The translations under genes were made by a program, and so were the position numbers. A DNA stretch of 43,379 bases, taken from the NCBI GenBank assembly GCA_015232405.1, contig JADFZS010000035.1:1-43379 (forward strand). Reading direction: 5' to 3'. The stretch's first letter is position 1, and every line of letters begins with the position of its first letter. Source of the DNA: Magnetococcales bacterium. GTDB lineage: Bacteria; Pseudomonadota; Magnetococcia; Magnetococcales; JADFYX01. Positions 25,909 to 33,206 of this stretch are shown here, piece after piece. The notes under the pieces are model-generated. The model had not been told where the DNA came from. It made no database searches and saw nothing but the letters and a program-made list of their open reading frames with translations.

Positions 25909-26982
25909 TTAACAGATCCACCCACCACCCAATACCCTGTCACCTTCATATAGTACACATGCTTGACCAGGGGTGATTGATTTTTGCGGTTGGTCAAACT
26001 TTAAATCGGCACAAGAGACCTCAGATGATGGTGATATAGTTGCCGGTACTGGTTGGGATGCATAACGTATTTTTGCCTGTATCTCACGGGGTTCATCAAG
26101 ACCCTTTCTTGATAACCAGTTAAGATCTTTTATGGTTAGCTTGTCACCATACAGAGCAGACTGTGGCCCTACCACCAGCTGGTTTTTCTCGGCTATGATC
26201 TTTACCACATACAGAGGATCTGGGGCCGATATTCCCAACCCCTTACGCTGCCCTATGGTGTGATTACCCACCCCTTTATGTTCCCCAAGTACATTACCTT
26301 CTAAGTCCACAATCAGACCGGGAGTTACCGCTGTACTGCCCTCCCGTTGGAAAAAAGATCGATAATCACCATCGGGAACAAAACAGACATCTTGGCTCTC
26401 TCTTTTTTCGGCAAGATGCAAATTAAACCTATTGGCTAGATTACGGGTTTCGTCTTTGGTCATACCCCCCAAAGGAAATTGCAGATTGCACAGTTGAGCC
26501 AGAGTGGTGGCAAACAAAAAATAGGATTGATCTTTAAAAGGATCTGCCCCCTTATAAAGTAATGGATGCCCATTATCATCCTCTTTTTTTATGGCGTAGT
26601 GTCCTGTTGCCAGATAGTCAACTCCCAATCCAAGAGCTTTATCAAGCAGAGTTTCAAATTTCAGTTTTTGGTTACACCTTACACAGGGGTTTGGGGTCTG
26701 CCCGGCAGCATAGGAAGATATAAAGTCGTCCACCACAGCTTTGCGAAATTGTTCTTCTAAATTTATAACATAAAAAGGAATATCCAATCTTTGGGCCACC
26801 TGTCTGGCATCATAGAGATCTTCTGTGGCACAGCAGGTACGGCTGGAAGGTGCTAGCTGTTCGCCATGATCCCAAAGCTGCATGGTCAATCCAATTACCT
26901 CATGCCCTTGATCAACCAGCCAAGCTGCAGCAGTGGCAGAATCGACACCTCCTGACATGGCAATAGCTACTTTTTTTTTCAT
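25909..26982 (-). CDS. mnmA: tRNA-specific 2-thiouridylase MnmA
   Basis: The 357-residue length and motifs are those of MnmA, which thiolates U34 of tRNA-Lys, tRNA-Glu and tRNA-Gln using ATP and sulfur relayed from IscS/TusE. The PP-loop AMSGGVDSATAAAWL activates the uridine as an adenylate. The catalytic cysteines are in NPCVRCNQKLKF and SQDVCFVPDGDY. The family signature GQRKGLGI and a C-terminal beta-barrel ending VLGGGWIC are also present. It is divergent from the GlmS-like gene and convergent with a CNB gene, so it is probably monocistronic. Confidence 0.97.
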   Translation of the reverse strand: MKKKVAIAMSGGVDSATAAAWLVDQGHEVIGLTMQLWDHGEQLAPSSRTCCATEDLYDARQVAQRLDIPFYVINLEEQFRKAVVDDFISSYAAGQTPNPCVRCNQKLKFETLLDKALGLGVDYLATGHYAIKKEDDNGHPLLYKGADPFKDQSYFLFATTLAQLCNLQFPLGGMTKDETRNLANRFNLHLAEKRESQDVCFVPDGDYRSFFQREGSTAVTPGLIVDLEGNVLGEHKGVGNHTIGQRKGLGISAPDPLYVVKIIAEKNQLVVGPQSALYGDKLTIKDLNWLSRKGLDEPREIQAKIRYASQPVPATISPSSEVSCADLKFDQPQKSITPGQACVLYEGDRVLGGGWIC

Positions 26983-27186
26983 ATTTCACTTCTTTTTAAA
27001 TACTTAGATAGATATTTGTCTGGGTTTACACAGCAAATGCTCTCTTTGACACCTGTTTATGAGCGGTTTTACAACTCTTTCAAATGCCAGAATATTCAGG
27101 TAGTATTAATGAAATTTACACAATTAATGAATCACCTATCGTTCTTAACATTGACAATAATTTGTTTTTAAGAGGGTTTTTTTAAA

Positions 27187-30100
27187 ATGTGTGGTATCGC
27201 AGGCTTTATTTCAAAAGATTTAAACTCTCCTATAAACAATATTTCATGGATTCAAGATATTGCCAAAAAACTGCAAACCATCTCCACTGGTGGTGATGCT
27301 GTTGAAGAGCTATCTGCATTAATATTAATACTTAGAGAAAACTTTACCGAGTTGATGTCCCTTGCCACCCATCAGGCAATTGCCAACAACAACGACATTC
27401 TTAATGATGTAGAGTTTATCATCTCCGCATTTAAAAAGCACGAAACCGCATTGGTAGAGCTTTCCCAAGCTGGTCGAACCGACCTTGACCCTGTTATCGA
27501 GGGGCTGCGTGACTTTGGTTGGCAACTCCATAAAGAGCTTGTTGGTCATATAAAAAGGGTTACAGAGCTTGCGGGTTCTGACCTTGATGGGAACGCAGTT
27601 GGCGTAGCCTTTGCCACTGAACATGTGATGAATGCCATTGATCGTCTAGAGGTACGGGGACGTGACTCTGCTGGTATCACCATACAGTTTCCCATCCCTT
27701 CAGAAAAACTTGCTACACTGCCACCCAATTTAGCTAAAGAGTTGGAGGAACGGCTAACAAGTTCCCATGTTGATCACCTCGCAATTTCCATGACAGACTC
27801 ATCAGGTAAAAGTTTTTTTGGTTTTGTCTATAAAACCGCCAACCTTATTGGTCGCCTTGGGGAAAATGGTGCTGCTCTGCGTGGGGCGATTTCCCAGGAT
27901 AAACTTTTTTGGCATCTTGCAGCATTTGCAACCCAAGTCAGTGTATTGGCCCATACTCGTTGGGCTTCAAGTGGCATTATCTCACTATCCAACTGCCACC
28001 CCCACAACGCCTCTGTTGCAACAAGACAGTCAACCCATAACGAGGTGGGCTGTATGTTTGTTCTAAATGGCGATATTGACAACCATGTTGAACTGGCAAA
28101 AAAAATGGAGTCAAGTGGTCCGAAGGATAGTGAATCAGCCATCACCACCGACGCCAAGATCATACCCATTGTACATCGCCACACCCAACAAGGATCTAGC
28201 TCAAACTTCGACAATTTTCGCGCCACAATCCGCCAGCTTGACGGCTCCATGGCCATTGGCATGATAGATTTAAGCCAACCAGGAGAGACATATTTAGCGC
28301 AAAAAGGGTCCGGTCAGGGTCTATACGCAGCAAACCTTGTTGATGGTTGGATGTTTGCGTCAGAGGTATATGGTCTGGCTAGTGTTACCCGTTCTGCATT
28401 TAATCTTTCAAGCAACGTTCAAGGTGGTTCTGTTACAAGGCTGGATGCCAAATTGAAAAAACCCGATGTCCGGTCAGTAACAGATGGAACTTCAGTAACC
28501 GTAGCCCCTGATGATATTCAAATTTTTGCCCGTGATATCTATCGGGGCCATTTTGATTTCTTTTTGGAAAAAGAGATTCACGAGGCTCCCTCCTCGGTGG
28601 CGAAAACCCTGCGTGGTCGCTATCGCCATGCCGATGGTTCTGTTAAATTTGATGGTCTGCCCTCAGATATCTGGGAAATGCTACGCAAACGGTTAAAGAG
28701 TGACCTACGCTGGATATATGTCATTGGTCAGGGTACAGCAGGTGTCGCTGGTGTTGGTATTGCCCACCTTATTGAACGGGCGTTTTCCAATAAAATGCGC
28801 AATACAATCACCGTCAGGGCGCTGCGCTCCTCCGAGCTTTCTGTTGAGATTGATGAATCCACCTTTGAAAATGCCATTGTTATTGCTGTCTCCCAGTCAG
28901 GTACGACAACTGATACCAACCGTGCTGTAGATCTTGCCCGTGAGCGTGGGGCTTTTGTCCATGCCATTGTCAATCGACGCAACTCCGATCTGGTACGTAA
29001 ATCAGATTCGGTTATTTACACCTCCGATGGACGTGATGTTGAGATGTCTGTCGCTTCAACCAAGGCGTTTTATTCGCAAATAACCGCAGGTAAACTCACC
29101 GCCCTGTTTATAGCTGACGCTCTTGATACCATGACAAGTATGGAAATTCAGCATGAGATGGTTGAGCTAGAGGCCCTACCGGGTAAAATTCAAGAGGTGT
29201 TGGAGATGAAGGAGCATATCTGTGAATGTGCCAAAAGTTATGCTCCAAACGCACGATACTGGGCAGTTACCGGTTCTGGTATCAACCATATTGCTGCCCT
29301 TGAGATACGCATCAAACTTTCTGAACTATGTTATAAATCCATACCCGTTGATTTTACCGAAGATAAAAAACATATCGACCTCTCAACTGAGCCTATGACC
29401 CTGGTGATAGCCAATGATTTAAAACCGGAGGTTGTGGGGGATGTGGTAAAAGAGATTGCCATATTTAAAGCTCACAATGGCAGACCAATCGTCATAGCAA
29501 CCAAAGGGCCGGACTCCCAAGCCTTTACAACCTACGCTGAACGGGTTATCGCTCTACCCAGGGTAAGCACAGATCTAGCCTTTGCATTAGCCGCTGTAGC
29601 CGGGCATTTGTTCTCATTTTATGCAGCACAAGCGGTGGATGATGGGGCTCAATATCTAAAACAAATAATGCTCTGCTTGGGAGAAATGATAAAAACCCAA
29701 GCTAAAGATGATGTGACTGCCACCTTGGATGCTTTTCAGGTTTTTCTCGGTAAGGCAGCTGTTGGTGGCTATGACTCTGGCTTGGGGGCAAGACATATAG
29801 CAAAAATTTCTTTAACTGCCAACGCCATGGCCTATGCACTAAATAAAGATGATATAGCAACCTGTGTAAAGCTAGCCAAAGATACTCTAACCCCATTACA
29901 GACAGCAATTGACGAAACCAGCCGTCCCATTGATACCATTCGTCATCAAGCAAAAACGGTAACTGTTGGCACAAGTAGACCCGACGATGCCCTTTCACCT
30001 GTTGTTAGAGATGCCATTGCCAACATTGGTATTCTAGAAAGCGGCATCTCCACCGATGACCGCAAGACTCTATCTTCCATCTCCCGTCTGGTGGATCAGG

Positions 30101-30549
30101 TTAACTGGAGTGCTGAACTTAAAATTGAGAGAGAAGGCAAAGAAAAACAGCTCAAACTAATTGGTACACCACCACCATCGGAGGCACTGCAACGCTATGC
30201 ACAAGCCACACTGCCTGTGGGTCTGCTAGGTGTAGTGATAGATGAAAACCGGGTAGCAATCGGCAAGCTGGGTACAGTAGAGGCTATTGTAATACCAGTG
30301 AGAGATGAAAACACACCAGAGGCAAGCTCGCTAATTTTCCTATCGGTAACAATGCTCACCTACGCCTCAAGAGAGCAAAAACTAGCCGTACTAAAATCCT
30401 TGGGTATCTTCAAACGTAAACTAAGGGAGTGGGAAGCCTACCACAACACCGAGGTGGAAAAAGAGCTAACAGAAGAGATAGTCTTCAACGACCCCACAAC
30501 ACTATTTTTCGACCCCAACGCCCTAAACCCGGCAAACGCCAGGAGGTAG
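27187..30549 (+). CDS. very large GlmS-like glutamine amidotransferase with two SIS domains
   Basis: The 1120-residue protein is nearly twice the size of GlmS (about 610). The class II amidotransferase core is complete: nucleophile C2 in MCGIAGFIS, RGRDSAG at 157-163, LAHTRWASSG, HPHNAS and FVLNGDIDN. An extra helical segment of about 130 residues interrupts it after residue 12. The first SIS domain has VSQSGTTTDT and VASTKAFYSQ as in GlmS. The second keeps a histidine (KKHID) near the usual catalytic KHGP, but the surrounding loop is changed. The last 300 residues are an extension with no domain that I recognise. GlmS activity (fructose-6-phosphate plus glutamine to glucosamine-6-phosphate) or a related sugar amination is likely. 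The stop codon directly abuts the stop of the next, convergent gene. Confidence 0.87.
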   Translation: MCGIAGFISKDLNSPINNISWIQDIAKKLQTISTGGDAVEELSALILILRENFTELMSLATHQAIANNNDILNDVEFIISAFKKHETALVELSQAGRTDLDPVIEGLRDFGWQLHKELVGHIKRVTELAGSDLDGNAVGVAFATEHVMNAIDRLEVRGRDSAGITIQFPIPSEKLATLPPNLAKELEERLTSSHVDHLAISMTDSSGKSFFGFVYKTANLIGRLGENGAALRGAISQDKLFWHLAAFATQVSVLAHTRWASSGIISLSNCHPHNASVATRQSTHNEVGCMFVLNGDIDNHVELAKKMESSGPKDSESAITTDAKIIPIVHRHTQQGSSSNFDNFRATIRQLDGSMAIGMIDLSQPGETYLAQKGSGQGLYAANLVDGWMFASEVYGLASVTRSAFNLSSNVQGGSVTRLDAKLKKPDVRSVTDGTSVTVAPDDIQIFARDIYRGHFDFFLEKEIHEAPSSVAKTLRGRYRHADGSVKFDGLPSDIWEMLRKRLKSDLRWIYVIGQGTAGVAGVGIAHLIERAFSNKMRNTITVRALRSSELSVEIDESTFENAIVIAVSQSGTTTDTNRAVDLARERGAFVHAIVNRRNSDLVRKSDSVIYTSDGRDVEMSVASTKAFYSQITAGKLTALFIADALDTMTSMEIQHEMVELEALPGKIQEVLEMKEHICECAKSYAPNARYWAVTGSGINHIAALEIRIKLSELCYKSIPVDFTEDKKHIDLSTEPMTLVIANDLKPEVVGDVVKEIAIFKAHNGRPIVIATKGPDSQAFTTYAERVIALPRVSTDLAFALAAVAGHLFSFYAAQAVDDGAQYLKQIMLCLGEMIKTQAKDDVTATLDAFQVFLGKAAVGGYDSGLGARHIAKISLTANAMAYALNKDDIATCVKLAKDTLTPLQTAIDETSRPIDTIRHQAKTVTVGTSRPDDALSPVVRDAIANIGILESGISTDDRKTLSSISRLVDQVNWSAELKIEREGKEKQLKLIGTPPPSEALQRYAQATLPVGLLGVVIDENRVAIGKLGTVEAIVIPVRDENTPEASSLIFLSVTMLTYASREQKLAVLKSLGIFKRKLREWEAYHNTEVEKELTEEIVFNDPTTLFFDPNALNPANARR

Positions 30550-31209
30550 TCACCCACCAAAAGCAGCCCAGTCTACGCTAACTTCCCCTACTCTGCTGTC
30601 GGATTTTGTTTCTAGGGTTATGGTAAAACCGGATTTGTCTATTTTACTGGTTTTTGCTTGTAGTTTGGTTTTTTCGTTTAGTAGTTCAATTGTGGTGATA
30701 CCCAAGAGAATTTTGGGGGGTTGTTTAAAAGGGGTGGTGAAGTTTACACGCTTGCTGAAGTTACGTTTTTTGGAAAACATATTGGCAAGCTTCCATTTTT
30801 TTGATCCTTTTTCCGCTAATATTATACCATTTTCCACCCGTAACTGCTCTGTTTTTGCCAAGGTGCTTAATTGAGATTGCTGTGTGGCCACCTCCCCTTG
30901 GATATCATTTATAATGGAGCTGTTTTCACCAACAGCAGTTTTTAATATGGTAAATTGGGTGCTGTTGAATTTTGCAAGCTGGTTTTCTAGCTCTTTCACC
31001 CTTGCAGCTAACTTGGTTATAGATCTGGTGGTGGCATCTATGGTTTTTGCGTTTTTTGTTGTAGCTGGTATGGCTGTCGATTTGGTGGTTTGAGTTACGA
31101 CGGCCTTATCGTCACTTTTAAAAAAGGTCTGCTTTGGGTCGTTCATAACCCAAACCCCAATAGCGGTGGAAAAAATTAGAAAAAATAGTACAAACACAAT
31201 TGGTCGCAT
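30550..31209 (-). CDS. membrane-anchored coiled-coil protein with H-type lectin-like domain
   Basis: This 219-residue protein has an N-terminal transmembrane anchor (about residues 4-21), a Thr/Lys-rich linker, a coiled-coil segment (ARVKELENQLAKF and following) and a C-terminal beta domain. In the latter, RVNFTTPFKQPPKILLGIT, SGFTITLETKSDSRVGEVSVDWAAFG fit the H-type lectin pattern (sugar-binding fold of snail agglutinin and discoidin C-termini). Coiled coil plus H-type lectin suggests a trimeric surface adhesin or glycan-sensing protein, probably facing the periplasm. The carbohydrate specificity is unknown. It lies 12 bases downstream of the spermidine-synthase-like gene and is probably co-transcribed with it. 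Confidence 0.75.
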   Translation of the reverse strand: MRPIVFVLFFLIFSTAIGVWVMNDPKQTFFKSDDKAVVTQTTKSTAIPATTKNAKTIDATTRSITKLAARVKELENQLAKFNSTQFTILKTAVGENSSIINDIQGEVATQQSQLSTLAKTEQLRVENGIILAEKGSKKWKLANMFSKKRNFSKRVNFTTPFKQPPKILLGITTIELLNEKTKLQAKTSKIDKSGFTITLETKSDSRVGEVSVDWAAFGG

Positions 31210-31221
31210 GACTAAACACCT

Positions 31222-32058
31222 CTATTTTTGTTTACCAACCTTCAACCATCTATTCCAAAAATTATTTCCCGTTGGCATTATTTGATCGAGAAACTCCTTG
31301 AGATCTATATCAAATAGTTTGGATAGCTGCTTTGCCCGTTTTTTTGGTTGGCTAAAATCGCCCCATGTCTGGGGTTTGTTGCTGACTATTATTATCTCGT
31401 TATTGGTTTTATCAACAGGCAAACGTAAAAGACTACCATTAAAACAGTCTCTTAACATATCAACACCACGTTCAAAAAATGCCTTTTCACCTTTTGTCAT
31501 GTTAAGAGCCATAAGACCATTGGCAGATAACAGAACCTTGGCACTTTTAAAAAAATTACCCGTGTATACCGTTTGGGCCATTCCGGTATTGTCAAAAGCA
31601 TCGACCAAAATAAGGTCATAACCTCCGGGGATTGGTTTAGTTGTTTCAACATATCTGGTGCCATCGTCTATAGAGATAGACAGCTTGGCACTCTCTTTTG
31701 GTAGCAAAAAATATTTCCGCGCCAAACGGGGTATACACTCATTAAACTCCACCACCTTGATTTGGCAATCAGGATAATATTTAAGAAAAAACCTTACGAT
31801 AGAACCGCCACCCAGCCCGATCATCAAAATATTTTTAGGTGGCTCTGCAAGAAACATGAGGCACGCTGTCATGTGTCGTGCATAATTTAACACCAACTTA
31901 TCAGGGTCACTCTCCAACATACGTGATTGCACTAAATGGCTATCAAAACGTAAGCTGCGAAATGGACCCTCTTGAATTACCTCAATTAACTGGCCCTGCC
32001 AAAACTGCCTGTAGAGTAATTTTTTTTTTGCTGGGCCACCCATGACACCGTTACTCAT
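31222..32058 (-). CDS. spermidine synthase-like methyltransferase-fold protein
   Basis: The 278-residue protein has the Rossmann core of spermidine synthases: NILMIGLGGGSIVRFFL (nucleotide-binding loop), VVEFNECIPRLAR with the acidic ribose-binding glutamate, DDGTRYVE and DLILVDAFD. Fold and motif order match the SpeE-like family, but the N-terminal part that forms the aminopropyl donor site in true SpeE is short. It may use decarboxylated or ordinary S-adenosylmethionine, so polyamine synthesis is plausible but unproven. No speD is nearby. The start at 32058 has GGTGAAAA upstream; 32043 is an alternative. Confidence 0.82.
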   Translation of the reverse strand: MSNGVMGGPAKKKLLYRQFWQGQLIEVIQEGPFRSLRFDSHLVQSRMLESDPDKLVLNYARHMTACLMFLAEPPKNILMIGLGGGSIVRFFLKYYPDCQIKVVEFNECIPRLARKYFLLPKESAKLSISIDDGTRYVETTKPIPGGYDLILVDAFDNTGMAQTVYTGNFFKSAKVLLSANGLMALNMTKGEKAFFERGVDMLRDCFNGSLLRLPVDKTNNEIIIVSNKPQTWGDFSQPKKRAKQLSKLFDIDLKEFLDQIMPTGNNFWNRWLKVGKQK

Positions 32059-32462
32059 ATAACATTTTCACCTATCACGGATTTTTATCCCATTAATCTT
32101 GGGTTTAATATTAAATAATTATCAACTACTGCAAGTTGACTATACACCATAAACAGCTGACTTTGCTGTGCTTTATATTATTTTTTTAGCAAATTGGGTA
32201 TAATCGTTAAATTCCAACTTCAAGATAGTATCATTTAATGGCCCATTTATGTTTTTTATTCTTCTTATAGCTCCACTACAAAACAGCTATTTTTGAACTG
32301 TTGTATTTTAACTCGATAAGATGTAGAGTCTCGCACTGTTAATTAATTTAATAACATTGGCGGTTGCGTGCCATGCATGTTGTATTTTTGATACACTCAT
32401 GGTAATATTGCAACATTAATTTAGCTAAATTCTATTTCTAATTTATTGGGGGTATTTTTTAA
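32059..32462. other. divergent intergenic region, about 400 bp
   Basis: This AT-rich stretch lies between the divergent spermidine-synthase-like gene and the outer-membrane protein gene. A good -10-like TATAAT is seen near 32200, but no matching -35. No small reading frame or RNA gene was recognised. Confidence 0.45.
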
Positions 32463-33137
32463 ATGGTAAACTCAAAAAGCAAATGTTCTGTGCTCAACTC
32501 GCTATTATCTGCTTTTTTAATAGCAGGAGCACTGTTTGTAACCACACCTAAAACAGCTGATGCAGGTGTAACTCTCAGCGTTAAAGGTGGTGTTGTTGTT
32601 TTTGAAGATGGCGGTGCGGCAGACGGTCTTGATTTTGAGATGGGTTATGATGCTGGCTATGCTGCAGCTATAGCTATTGGTTATGATCTTCCCATGTTAC
32701 CTGTAAAGGTAGAGGTTGAATATCTATATCAAACAGCAGATGTTGATAAAATATCTGATCCACCAGCTGGCTTTACCGCACTATCAACTTTTTCTGGTGA
32801 GGCAACCGTTAACGCTCTTATGGCTAACGCCTATGTAAACCTACCTATTCCACTTATAAAACCATATATCGGTGTTGGTTTGGGTGGTGCAAATGTAAAC
32901 TATTCCAGCATTTCTACCGACAATATGCAGCTGTTTGATGAGTCATCAACACTTTTTGCTTATCAAGGCATGATCGGTATTGTGTTCTCTGTGCCTGTTC
33001 TACCTGTGGAGCTAATGGCTGAATACCGTTATTTTGCCACAACCGACTCCGAACCAACTGCTGATGTGGTTGGAACAGACTTTGAAATTCCCTTTGCTTC
33101 CCACTTGGGACTATTGGGTGCAAGAATAGAGTTTTAA
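32463..33137 (+). CDS. outer-membrane beta-barrel protein (OmpA/OmpW-like)
   Basis: This 224-residue protein has a signal peptide (about 1-34, cleavage near ADA-GV) and then alternating short amphipathic strands with aromatic turns, for example YAAAIAIGYDLPMLPVKVEVEYLY and VPVLPVELMAEYRYFAT. The last residues LGLLGARIEF end in phenylalanine, the usual BAM assembly signal. An eight-stranded barrel is likely. A strong GGGGG ribosome binding site precedes the ATG. A terminator-like hairpin follows. The function (porin, adhesin or scaffold) is not determined. Confidence 0.85.
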   Translation: MVNSKSKCSVLNSLLSAFLIAGALFVTTPKTADAGVTLSVKGGVVVFEDGGAADGLDFEMGYDAGYAAAIAIGYDLPMLPVKVEVEYLYQTADVDKISDPPAGFTALSTFSGEATVNALMANAYVNLPIPLIKPYIGVGLGGANVNYSSISTDNMQLFDESSTLFAYQGMIGIVFSVPVLPVELMAEYRYFATTDSEPTADVVGTDFEIPFASHLGLLGARIEF

Positions 33138-33152
33138 ATATAGCTGCAACAA

Positions 33153-33180
33153 AACACCCAGCCTTCTAAGGCTGGGTGTT
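33153..33180. terminator. strong hairpin, probable bidirectional terminator
   Basis: AACACCCAGCCTT and AAGGCTGGGTGTT are perfect 13-base arms with a two-base centre (effective loop TTCTAA). It sits 16 bases after the outer-membrane protein stop and 27 bases before the nasA stop. The T run is weak (TTATT), but the location and stem strength support termination for both genes. Confidence 0.75.
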
Positions 33181-33206
33181 ATTAGCTCTATAAACCCACA
33201 GAACAA

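Noticed and set aside
27828..28262. 144-codon minus-strand frame inside the GlmS-like gene
   Set aside because: It lies wholly within conserved amidotransferase motifs on the plus strand and has no recognisable domain.
32355..32380. possible sigma-54 element before the outer-membrane protein gene (TGGCGGTTGCGTGCC, or TGGCACG on the other strand)
   Set aside because: The spacing between the GG and GC dinucleotides is off by one on the plus strand, and the minus-strand version lacks the -12 GC.
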